A DNA stretch of 39,138 bases, from assembly GCF_001435815.1 (NCBI RefSeq), contig NZ_AZFV01000012.1, positions 1 to 39,138 of the forward strand, read 5' to 3'. Source of the DNA: Companilactobacillus nantensis DSM 16982 (GTDB taxonomy: Bacteria; Bacillota; Bacilli; Lactobacillales; Lactobacillaceae). Both the position numbers and the translations under genes were made by a program. The notes beneath the pieces are model-generated. The model worked only from the letters and a program-made list of their open reading frames with translations, was not told the origin of the DNA and did not search any database. Shown here piece by piece: positions 1 through 6,838 of the stretch; the stretch's first letter is position 1, and each line of letters starts with the position of its first letter.

Positions 1-50
1 TTCGTCGGTCCCCACAGCAGCCTGATATTTCTTGCCACCTCCGGCGGCCC
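1..50 (+). repeat. Cloverleaf repeat, copy F (3' end only)
   Basis: This is the right end of the dispersed cloverleaf repeat described at 3741-3920, cut by the window start. It begins inside the last hairpin (TTCGTC), continues with the conserved GGTCCCCACAGC segment and ends in an outer arm that finishes with CCTCCGGCGGCC, like the right ends of the complete copies. The partner arm lies outside the window. Confidence 0.8.
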
Positions 51-150
51 CCAAAAAAGCGTGTCATTTTTATAAAGAATATTTTTTCAATTATGAAACT
101 ACATGTTTAAACATATATGCTATATTATTACTTGTGAAAGGGGTACAGAT

Positions 151-177
151 ATGAAAATGCCATTCCTTCCTTTTTAA
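151..177 (+). CDS. Possible 8-residue leader peptide (MKMPFLPF)
   Basis: An AAAGGGG sequence lies 7 nt before an ATG that opens a frame of eight codons ending in TAA. A 12-bp palindrome (ATGTTTAAACAT, 103-114) and a TATATT hexamer lie just upstream. Nothing beyond the ribosome-binding-like spacing supports translation, and such short frames arise by chance. It could be the start of a leader transcript that runs into the structured stretch downstream. Confidence 0.2.
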   Translation: MKMPFLPF

Positions 178-216
178 CTCTTAATGAAGGTTGCGATACA
201 TCCTCATATCGTTGCC

Positions 217-463
217 AGAAGTTTTAATCGCATTCCGAAACGAGATTGCCCCCCTCAATCAATTTCGTTTCCCACCCTCAAATGCGTATCCCATTACAAT
301 AATTTACTTTGAATGCTTTTACTAATTAATAAATCCCTCTCTATTTGACAAACATGGAAACCCACAAGCATTCATATCTTATCCCCGACACTACTGGTAA
401 TGCCGCTACACATATTGTAGTAAAAAAACAGCCACGTCCCCCTCAGACAGGCTGTTTTTTTTT
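217..463 (+). ncRNA. Candidate small RNA with C-rich loops
   Basis: No protein-coding frame is evident here. CGCATT (229-234) pairs with AATGCG (281-286). Inside it GAAACGA (237-243) pairs with TCGTTTC (265-271), and GATTG (244-248) pairs with CAATC (256-260), leaving a CCCCCCT loop. Further C runs occur at 271-279, 384-387 and inside the terminal hairpin (438-442). The stretch ends in a U-rich intrinsic terminator. C-rich exposed loops are typical of Firmicute small RNAs that bind Shine-Dalgarno sequences; that role is inference. No convincing promoter was found, so the 5' end is uncertain. Confidence 0.35.
422..463 (+). terminator. Intrinsic terminator
   Basis: AAACAGCC (426-433) pairs with GGCTGTTT (450-457) and is followed by a long T run. 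The A run on the other side could let it work on the minus strand too. The loop contains CCCCC. It would end the candidate small RNA. Confidence 0.75.
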
Positions 464-497
464 CTCATTTTCTCAATATTTATTCGAATGAATAGAC

Positions 498-544
498 AAA
501 ACAGGCTAGTAATCTATTTTTTGGATTACTAGCCTGTTTGTTTT
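498..544 (-). terminator. Intrinsic terminator of the FMN reductase operon
   Basis: A 16-bp perfect stem (498-513 with 524-539) with short T runs on both sides lies just beyond the stop codon of the minus-strand FMN reductase-PAS gene. It is probably bidirectional. Confidence 0.8.
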
Positions 545-580
545 AATGCTCGAAATCTGAATATATTTTGTCACACTCTT

Positions 581-1825
581 CTAATGTTCAGAAGCACCAC
601 TATTTGCATCAATTTTTACTTCAGGCTTAGCAGGCTCTTCAGATGCACCCGATGTTGCGTCAACTGTTGGCTTTTCTGAGGCACCGGAATTAGCATCTAA
701 TTTAGCATCAGGATCTTTAACTAACTTTTGACCCGTGGCTTTTAAATATTGGTCAACGATTGGCTTAATATCAACGGCCCATTCGTTAACACCTTTATAG
801 TTGCCTTCTTCATCGTGCATTGCCTTGTAATAGTGCATAACATGATGTTTCTCGTCACTACCAGGCACGGCCATTGAAACAAGATCAGTCTTGCCACTTC
901 TTAAAGTATTAATTACTTGTTTAACATGATTGATAACATGACTAATTTCAGGATGAACTGTATCTAAACTATCGCCAACTTGTGCAGGTGTCCGTTTAGC
1001 TAACATGTCTTCGGTTGGTAGGAAACGGTTGTAATAAATAAATTGATTATTTTCATCAACGTATGTTAATTCAATCGGAATTGTCTTCAAGAAATAGTTC
1101 AATTGGTTAACTGTCAATAAACCACTATCAAGTTTGACATAATCATTACCCTCGGCCGCATTAACTTTTTCAGAAGCCTTATCTAACCAGTTGTCAGCAT
1201 TCATATCTACACCCTCAATCGTTGTGTCAGTGCCTTTTTTTGCGCTTAAATCTTCATCTTCGTAACCATTTGTTTGTCCAATCATATTAATCACCTCAGC
1301 AAATTTAATAAATTTTTGAATCGTTGACTGTAGAAAATCAATCGTTCCTTGATCCTTTAAATCGCCATTATCATAAAAGGCACTCTTAACATCGCCTAAA
1401 AGAAATTCATTGCCTGGCAAAACAATTGCATTAACTCCTGGAGCTTCTAAAATCTGTCGCAAATGAAGCTGGGCCCGTGACGAACCTTGAGTATGATAAG
1501 AAGCCCCAACAATCATTACTGGCTTAGCGTCAAATGGATGAACTTCGTAAGAAAGCCATTCAATCACGTTCTTTAAAGCAGCCGGTACCGTGTGATTATG
1601 CTCAGGTGTCGCAATAATTACTCCATCAGCGGCTTGAATTTTTTGACATAAATCCTGAATCACTGGACTGTCAGTTTGATCATCATCTTGGCAAAACATT
1701 GGCACATCGTTAATATTTAATACTTCCACATCAACCATGTCAGCAAAGTGTTTTGCAATGAAATTTAAAAGTGTTCGATTATACGATTGATCAGCAATCG
1801 AACCTGCAATACCAACTAATTTCAT
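581..1825 (-). CDS. NADPH-dependent FMN reductase-PAS fusion with three C-terminal flavinylation-type motifs
   Basis: The start is the ATG at 1825, preceded by GGGGGG, rather than the upstream in-frame codon; this gives 414 residues. Residues 1 to about 190 form a flavodoxin-fold NADPH-dependent FMN reductase (GIAGS near the N-terminus, [21 protein letters not shown]). Residues about 238-355 resemble the PAS-like part of DUF438 proteins ([20 protein letters not shown], then [11 protein letters not shown]). The tail carries three D-A-[N/T]-S-G-A-S-E motifs near residues 377, 389 and 406. These match the D-x-x-[S/T]-G-A-[S/T] signature that ApbE transferases use to attach FMN to Ser or Thr. An apbE gene lies 0.8 kb away. 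The gene follows another FMN reductase by 10 bp, so they form an operon. Inference: a soluble electron shuttle carrying several covalent FMNs that feeds the flavoprotein at 3959. Confidence 0.85.
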   Translation of the reverse strand: MKLVGIAGSIADQSYNRTLLNFIAKHFADMVDVEVLNINDVPMFCQDDDQTDSPVIQDLCQKIQAADGVIIATPEHNHTVPAALKNVIEWLSYEVHPFDAKPVMIVGASYHTQGSSRAQLHLRQILEAPGVNAIVLPGNEFLLGDVKSAFYDNGDLKDQGTIDFLQSTIQKFIKFAEVINMIGQTNGYEDEDLSAKKGTDTTIEGVDMNADNWLDKASEKVNAAEGNDYVKLDSGLLTVNQLNYFLKTIPIELTYVDENNQFIYYNRFLPTEDMLAKRTPAQVGDSLDTVHPEISHVINHVKQVINTLRSGKTDLVSMAVPGSDEKHHVMHYYKAMHDEEGNYKGVNEWAVDIKPIVDQYLKATGQKLVKDPDAKLDANSGASEKPTVDATSGASEEPAKPEVKIDANSGASEH

Positions 1826-1835
1826 ACTATCCCCC

Positions 1836-2444
1836 CTAACCTTTATCCCATGAAAATTGTTCAGCTTTTTGCTTGTTAATAGCATGAGCGTGATTCAACT
1901 GTTCTGAGATTTCAACAAATTGTAAAAAGTCTTTAAATAAACCATCTAATTGTTTAGTTTCAGCCGCATTAGTTAAATTCCCATTATCGTCAAAAGCTTG
2001 TAACGAATGCCCTAAGAGAAACTCTGAACTAGGCATAATCAGAGCCTTGAGTTCAGGTGAATCTAGGATTTGTCGCAACTGTGACTGAGCTCGTGATGAA
2101 CCAAGTGATCCGTAAGATGCACCTGTGATCATCACTGGCTTGTCAACAAAAGGATGAATTCCATACGACAACCAAGCTAAGGTACTTGATAAAGCAGCAG
2201 GAATTGAATGGTCATATTCGGGTGTCGCAATAATTACTCCATCAGAATTTTCAATTTTCTTAGCAATCTCTAAAGCTTGCTTAGGAACAAATTGATCGAG
2301 ACTCTTTTTAAAAATAGGCAAACCTTTGATCTCAACTAGTTCAATCTCGGCTTGATCTTGAAAACGTCGTTGCATGTATTTCAACAATTCGCGATTAGTT
2401 GATTTATTTGAATTTGATCCAACAATAGCGATAAATTTTTTCAT
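1836..2444 (-). CDS. NADPH-dependent FMN reductase (single domain)
   Basis: This is a flavodoxin-fold oxidoreductase of 202 residues if started at the ATG at 2444, which is better spaced from GGGAT than the ATG 12 bp upstream. [15 protein letters not shown] at the N-terminus is the phosphate-binding loop region. [19 protein letters not shown] and [11 protein letters not shown] are typical of the family. It is clearly paralogous to the first domain of the next gene, with which it forms an operon, and it lacks the PAS part and tail. It would use NAD(P)H to reduce FMN in the cytosol. Regulation is probably through the promoter at 2484-2512 and a cre-like site upstream. It could supply electrons to the flavoprotein at 3959 or act as a quinone reductase; the partner is not shown by sequence. 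Confidence 0.85.
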   Translation of the reverse strand: MKKFIAIVGSNSNKSTNRELLKYMQRRFQDQAEIELVEIKGLPIFKKSLDQFVPKQALEIAKKIENSDGVIIATPEYDHSIPAALSSTLAWLSYGIHPFVDKPVMITGASYGSLGSSRAQSQLRQILDSPELKALIMPSSEFLLGHSLQAFDDNGNLTNAAETKQLDGLFKDFLQFVEISEQLNHAHAINKQKAEQFSWDKG

Positions 2445-2483
2445 ATCATTAATCATCCCATTTATATTTGTGTTGTTACGATA

Positions 2484-2512
2484 ATTGTAAAATGTTTCAC
2501 TAAATAAAGCAA
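2484..2512 (-). promoter_or_regulatory. Promoter of the FMN reductase operon
   Basis: On the minus strand, TTGCTT (2507-2512) and TACAAT (2484-2489) are separated by 17 bp, about 40 bp upstream of the FMN reductase start. Confidence 0.5.
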
Positions 2513-2520
2513 TATATTAA

Positions 2521-2534
2521 TGTAATCGTTTTCT
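2521..2534 (-). promoter_or_regulatory. cre-like CcpA site
   Basis: The minus strand reads AGAAAACGATTACA, one base from the common cre form TGAAAACGNTTNCA. It lies just upstream of the -35 box of the FMN reductase operon. If it works, carbon catabolite control would govern this flavin system. Confidence 0.5.
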
Positions 2535-2591
2535 ATATAAAATAATTATATCTGTTTCTAAATATTACGCTTCCAAGAGCAACAAATTGCG

Positions 2592-3521
2592 TTACATCAA
2601 ACTAAATTTATCTTTTAAACCACTAGTAACAATCGCCTCTAAATCCTTAGTTACAAACACTGCTTCAATTCCTGGCTGTGCTTCAATCAAAGCCTTGCCT
2701 TTTTCGATTCCTTGATAAAAGCCAATTGTCGACCAGACCTCACCGTCAATGGATTTGTCACTAACAACAGTGACACTCTCAAGATTGTTTTTGATTGGAT
2801 AGCCAGTTTTTGAATCAAACATATGATGATATTCATGACCATCAATTACTAATCTACGTTCATAAATTCCAGAAGTACCAATCGATTTAGCAGTTGTATG
2901 AATTGCTCCTAAAGACACCGACCTTGGTTTAAGCGGATTTTGTACACCAACATTCCATTGTTTATCAGCATGTTGACTTGGTCCAACTAATAAAACATTG
3001 CCTCCAAGATCAATAATTCCGGTTTCGACACCACGTTTGAGCCAAAGCTGTTTGATTTCGTCAGCAATATAGCCTTTAGCAATACCGCCTAAATCAATCT
3101 CCATCCCTTTTTCTTCCAAAAAAACAGTTTGTTTTTCATCATCCAATTGGATTCGTTCGGGATCAATTAATTTCAAACGTTGCTCAATATCAGTATCACT
3201 AGGTTTGTTAGCACCTTTGAATCCAATTTTCCACAGCTTAACTAACGGACCGATGGCAACATTAAATCCTAAATGCTGACGACTAACCAAAACAGCTCGT
3301 TTAATCAAACCATATGTATCTTCCGGGACAGCTATCGCCTTGATACCAGCATTGTGATTAATTGACATCACTTCTGATTCATTACGATTAACTGTCAATT
3401 TATCTTCAAAATGTTGAATCAATGCATAACCTGCATCTAAATCGGCCTCACTAGCGGGAGCTGCCACCGATAAATTAATAGCCGTTCCCAAAGCATAATA
3501 ACTTTTATTAATTAAGCTCAT
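2592..3521 (-). CDS. apbE: FAD:protein FMN transferase (ApbE), cytosolic
   Basis: ApbE transfers FMN from FAD onto Ser or Thr of D-x-x-[S/T]-G-A-[S/T] motifs in target proteins. The family signatures are visible in order: DLGGIAKGYIAD, IIDLGGNVLLVG, KSIGTSG, HHMFDSKTGYPI, and SVTVVSDKSIDGEVWST, whose acidic residues bind the metal. At 309 residues it is slightly shorter than exported ApbEs. It starts directly with the fold, with no signal peptide or lipobox, so it should act in the cytosol. Likely targets in the window are the flavoprotein at 3959 and the triple-motif tail of the protein at 581. It is divergent from the flavoprotein gene and has its own predicted promoter (3573-3601). A GAGG motif precedes the start. 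Confidence 0.93.
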   Translation of the reverse strand: MSLINKSYYALGTAINLSVAAPASEADLDAGYALIQHFEDKLTVNRNESEVMSINHNAGIKAIAVPEDTYGLIKRAVLVSRQHLGFNVAIGPLVKLWKIGFKGANKPSDTDIEQRLKLIDPERIQLDDEKQTVFLEEKGMEIDLGGIAKGYIADEIKQLWLKRGVETGIIDLGGNVLLVGPSQHADKQWNVGVQNPLKPRSVSLGAIHTTAKSIGTSGIYERRLVIDGHEYHHMFDSKTGYPIKNNLESVTVVSDKSIDGEVWSTIGFYQGIEKGKALIEAQPGIEAVFVTKDLEAIVTSGLKDKFSLM

Positions 3522-3572
3522 ATCAATTCCTCAACTTATTTCAAAAAATATTTAATTTGTCTGAATGTTTCT

Positions 3573-3601
3573 ATCATAGTCTTTTATGTCGATTTCGACA
3601 A
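3573..3601 (-). promoter_or_regulatory. apbE promoter with palindromic operator
   Basis: On the minus strand TTGTCG (3596-3601) and TATGAT (3573-3578) are 17 bp apart. The inverted repeat TGTCGA-tt-TCGACA (3587-3600) overlaps the -35 box and part of the spacer, a position suited to repression. The binding protein is unknown. Confidence 0.5.
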
Positions 3602-3603
3602 AA

Positions 3604-3640
3604 TGAACTTGTTCACAATATTTATAAATAGCGTTATATT
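3604..3640 (+). promoter_or_regulatory. Promoter of the flavoprotein gene, with inverted repeat
   Basis: TTCACA (3612-3617) and TATATT (3635-3640) are 17 bp apart. The inverted repeat TGAAC-tt-GTTCA (3604-3615) overlaps the -35 box. Transcription from here would carry the cloverleaf repeat at 3741-3920 in a 5' leader of about 310 nt. Confidence 0.5.
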
Positions 3641-3740
3641 AATCCTAACATTAACGAGATGTGCTGGTTAATTATTATTTTTTTGATATCCGCCTCTTTC
3701 AGGAACCAAAAATATAGGCTAATCAAATCAAAGAATAACT

Positions 3741-3920
3741 TAGTCGGAGGAACGGATAAATATTTACTGGCAGTGAAAGTGGCGTTAGAGCTTTAGCTCT
3801 TACACCACCGGGCGTGTTTTGAAATTCGCGAACCTTGCGAAGTTCAAAACCGAGGTCTGAGACCTTGGCTCAGGCCGGTCCGCACAGCCAGTAAAATATT
3901 TATCCGTTCCGGAGACGGCC
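3741..3920 (+). repeat. Cloverleaf repeat, copy A (complete)
   Basis: This is a structured intergenic element of about 180 bp. Outer arms 3749-3771 and 3887-3910 are complementary over 23 bp with one bulged base. Inside are three hairpins: P2 (GAGC-TTTA-GCTC within a GTGG/CCAC base), P3 (TTTTGAA/TTCAAAA with TTCGC/GCGAA) and P4 (GGTCTGAG 3854-3861, loop ACCTTGG, CTCAGGCC 3869-3876). The other copies keep this layout with different but still paired stems. It lies between the predicted promoter and start codon of the flavoprotein gene, so it should be transcribed in that leader. Confidence 0.9.
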
Positions 3921-3958
3921 CACCTCGTTAACTCTTAAAGGAAATGGAGTGAACGAAA

Positions 3959-5782
3959 ATGTTTGAGGATTCAAATTTACAATGGAACGCAACTTATGAT
4001 GTTATTGTTCTAGGTTTCGGTGGTGCTGGTGCAACTGCAGCTCGATTTGCGGCAGACAACGGTGCCAAAGTTTTAATCACAGATTCAGCTCCTGAAGGTC
4101 ATGAAGGCGGCAATACTCGTTATGCTGGCCAAGTTATTTCTTCCGGCAGTAATCTCGACGATTTGCGTAAATATTATCAAGATCTAGCTTTTCCTTTGTC
4201 ATATGATAAAGATTTGATGGAGACTTACGTTCAAGGACTATACAACATTCCTAACTATTTGGAAAAGTATCTCGGTGTAAAACCATTCATCATGGCACAA
4301 CATCCTGATTCACCAGTTTCCAAAGCTTTACACTTTATGGCGCATGAATATCCCGAATTTCGTGGTCAAGCAACTCACGACTTAGTTGCAATGCATGAAG
4401 GTGTGGCCGATTCTGCTCTGTGGAAAAACTTGCGTCAACAAGTTCTCAAACGAGCCGATAAAATCGACGTCCTTTATCAAACACCAGCTGAACACTTGAT
4501 TCAAAATCCTGCTACTAAGGCAATTATTGGAGTTCAAATCAAGCGTAACGATAAATTACTGAACGTTCGTGCAAACAATGGTGTGATCATGGCTACCGGT
4601 GGTTTTGAAAATAATCCAAAAATGGTCGAAAACTATCTTGGCGAAACAAGTTTGAATCCTATCGGTTCCTTATATAACCAAGGTATTGGTATCAAAATGG
4701 CTAGCGAAGTCGGTGCACAACTATACAATATGAGTAACTATGAAGCCTATGGTATTTTCCACGGACTAACACCAAAGCCTGCTAAGGGTCAACGTTCACA
4801 ATTCTTACCATTTGATTGGCCTGCTTTCCACCAAGGCAGCTTAATTGTTGTCGGTGATGATGGCACACGTTACTTCGACGAAAATGAAATCCACCGTCAT
4901 GGTCACATTCAAGATCATGGTAACTGGCGGATTCTCCAAGCACAACGCCATCCATATGTTGTCTTTGACCAAAAGAAATATGACGAACTAGCTAACGATA
5001 AAAACGCTCCTTATCCTGAATTCTTGGACTCGGTTGTTAAAGCTGACAATCTGGAAAGTTTAGCTCAAGTAATGGATGTCGACGTTAATAAACTACGTAA
5101 TACAATCAAAGATTTCAATCATTTTGCTGAAGTTAAACGTGACTATGCATTCAACCGTGCAGCCGATACGTTAACAGCCTTTGACGACGGACCATATTAT
5201 GCTTTAGCCATGGTTCAAGGACTCTTAAATACCCAAGGTGGACCCGTTCACAATTCTCAAGCTGAAGTTGTTGATAACGACAATAACGTCATCCCTCACC
5301 TTTACGCAGCCGGTGAACTAGGCAGTCTAATGGGACGTCAATATAACGGTGGTAGCAACCTCGCTGAAAATTTGATTTTTGGTAAAATTGCTGGTGAAAA
5401 TGCCGCTAGTGTCAAATCCGAAATTAAACCTGATTCCACTGTTGATACTCAAACATCAGCCAGCGTTCATGAAGAAGGTTTAGGCTCAGATATTGCAGAA
5501 GAACATTTTGAAACTAAAGCCAACCAATATATCGGCAAATCAACGGCTGGTATGGGTAACGAAATTGTTGTCCGTGTCACTGCACCTGATAAAGATAATA
5601 TTCAAAATATCGAAATACTTAAACAAAGTGAATCAGACGATTATGGACTAAAGGCAGTCAAAGAATTACCTCAAGAAATCGTCGCTAAAAACTCTGTCGA
5701 TGTCGATACTGTTTCTGGTGCCTCAGCCTCAAGTAAAGCCATTAAGGAAGCTGTTTCAAATGCATTAGCTCAAATCAAATAA
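3959..5782 (+). CDS. FAD-dependent reductase with C-terminal FMN-binding domain (fumarate reductase/flavocytochrome c superfamily)
   Basis: The protein has 607 residues. Residues about 12-480 form an FAD-binding_2 domain: VIVLGFGGAGATAA is the dinucleotide-binding loop, and the C-terminal half holds the GG-rich flavin site and YAAGELGSLMG. Residues about 510-607 form an FMN-bind domain whose D-T-V-S-G-A-S motif (D583 to S589) is an ApbE attachment site, so covalent FMN at Ser589 is expected. The family reduces activated double bonds such as fumarate, urocanate or hydroxycinnamates. Residues typical of true fumarate reductases look replaced: the HHTMGG-type histidine is Asn in LLNTQGG, and the NRLGG-type arginine region reads QYNGGSNLAE. 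The substrate is therefore open. There is no signal peptide, so it is cytosolic. Electrons may come from the FMN reductases encoded upstream. Confidence 0.85.
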   Translation: MFEDSNLQWNATYDVIVLGFGGAGATAARFAADNGAKVLITDSAPEGHEGGNTRYAGQVISSGSNLDDLRKYYQDLAFPLSYDKDLMETYVQGLYNIPNYLEKYLGVKPFIMAQHPDSPVSKALHFMAHEYPEFRGQATHDLVAMHEGVADSALWKNLRQQVLKRADKIDVLYQTPAEHLIQNPATKAIIGVQIKRNDKLLNVRANNGVIMATGGFENNPKMVENYLGETSLNPIGSLYNQGIGIKMASEVGAQLYNMSNYEAYGIFHGLTPKPAKGQRSQFLPFDWPAFHQGSLIVVGDDGTRYFDENEIHRHGHIQDHGNWRILQAQRHPYVVFDQKKYDELANDKNAPYPEFLDSVVKADNLESLAQVMDVDVNKLRNTIKDFNHFAEVKRDYAFNRAADTLTAFDDGPYYALAMVQGLLNTQGGPVHNSQAEVVDNDNNVIPHLYAAGELGSLMGRQYNGGSNLAENLIFGKIAGENAASVKSEIKPDSTVDTQTSASVHEEGLGSDIAEEHFETKANQYIGKSTAGMGNEIVVRVTAPDKDNIQNIEILKQSESDDYGLKAVKELPQEIVAKNSVDVDTVSGASASSKAIKEAVSNALAQIK

Positions 5783-5822
5783 AAAAATACTAGTGAATAA
5801 ATTTAGTTATAAAACCGATTAA

Positions 5823-5870
5823 AAAATAGGAGTAGATAAATTTCATGGAAATTTATCTACTCCTATTTTT
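5823..5870. terminator. Bidirectional intrinsic terminator
   Basis: A long perfect stem (AGGAGTAGATAAATTTC, 3-nt loop, its complement) is flanked by A and T runs. It ends the flavoprotein transcript and could also stop transcripts from the alpha/beta hydrolase side. Confidence 0.85.
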
Positions 5871-5939
5871 GATTTTATTATAATTAGATTTCAAACGATT
5901 GAGACCTTAGCTATGTAACACTAAAGATAACTAATATAC

Positions 5940-5972
5940 TAGCCTCTGGGTGCAAGAAATGTTGACGCTGAC
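5940..5972 (+). repeat. Remnant of one end of the cloverleaf repeat
   Basis: TAGCCTCTGGGTGCA (5940-5954) matches the left end of copy B (TAGCCTCCGGGTGCA) at 14 of 15 positions. The next bases, AGAAA, recall the arm of copy E, and CTGACA recalls GTGACA of copy B. The rest of the element is missing. It lies a few bases past the stop codon of the alpha/beta hydrolase. Confidence 0.55.
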
Positions 5973-5978
5973 AAAATT

Positions 5979-6818
5979 TTAATAAAAAAGATTAGCACTT
6001 TTAACAAATGCAACATTATTTTGAGCAATACTTCCGTGACCAGAATCTTTGTAAATAATTAACTCACTATTGGTTAATCTTTCATGCAAATCATAAGTAT
6101 TAGGTGTAGTTGGAACCATGATATCGTGGTCTCCATTGACTACTAGAATTGGTTGTTTAATTTTTGATAAATCAGCCTTCGAATCTTCACCCCAACGTTT
6201 AATCGCATGTAATTGTTTGCGATATGCAAACCAATTTATCGTTTTATCACGATTATCTTTACGAATCTTCAAGCGTGAAATGAAGGCACTCGCACTATTT
6301 TTACCATTAGATGTTCTGGTGAAAAACAAATAAGTTTTTACATCTTTAAAGTTTGCAATTGCTCTTAACAATTCAAAATCAGATATCTTAATTATGTCGG
6401 AAATTCCTTGACCACCTCGTGGACCTGTTCCAGCTAAAATTGCCTTTTCCACAAGAGCTGGCTTTTGTTCCATTAATTCTTGTGCAACCATGCCACCCAT
6501 TGAAAAGCCTAATATGTTCACCCGCGAAAAACCTAAGGCATTAATAAAATTAACCGTATCTTCAGCCATCCCTTGAATAGTATCTGGGACATTCCCTGTT
6601 GAACCACCAACACCCTGATAATCAAAAGTAATGATCCAGTGATCCTTCGCCAAGCCATCAATAATAACCGGATCCCAATTATCCAAATTAGCTGATAAAT
6701 GATTCAAAGCGATAATTGGCACACCATTCTTTTCGCCTAATTCCCGATACACATATTCCACACTGTTAGAAGCTAAAATTCGTTTGTTTTCTGCTTTAAT
6801 ATAATGCATTTCTGTCAT
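5979..6818 (-). CDS. Alpha/beta hydrolase
   Basis: The alpha/beta-hydrolase fold is clear over 279 residues. The nucleophile elbow is GFSMGG (Ser106), the acid lies in NGDHDIMVP (about residue 231) and the histidine in SGHGS (about 262). NHLSANLDNWDP supplies the oxyanion region. The ATG at 6818 is preceded by GGAG at good spacing. The C-terminus stops soon after the catalytic histidine helix, and a cloverleaf-repeat remnant begins a few bases later, so a short tail may have been lost. The gene is 20 bp downstream of the medium-chain reductase and probably co-transcribed from the promoter at 7894-7922. The substrate is unknown; esterase, haloperoxidase-like or lactonase activities are all possible. 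Confidence 0.85.
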   Translation of the reverse strand: MTEMHYIKAENKRILASNSVEYVYRELGEKNGVPIIALNHLSANLDNWDPVIIDGLAKDHWIITFDYQGVGGSTGNVPDTIQGMAEDTVNFINALGFSRVNILGFSMGGMVAQELMEQKPALVEKAILAGTGPRGGQGISDIIKISDFELLRAIANFKDVKTYLFFTRTSNGKNSASAFISRLKIRKDNRDKTINWFAYRKQLHAIKRWGEDSKADLSKIKQPILVVNGDHDIMVPTTPNTYDLHERLTNSELIIYKDSGHGSIAQNNVAFVKSANLFY

Positions 6819-6838
6819 TGAGTATTCTCCATTAGTAG

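Noticed and set aside
3741-3920. Cloverleaf repeats as ordinary transcription terminators
   Set aside because: There is no U tract after the stems, several copies lie upstream of genes, and normal terminators are already present at the gene ends.
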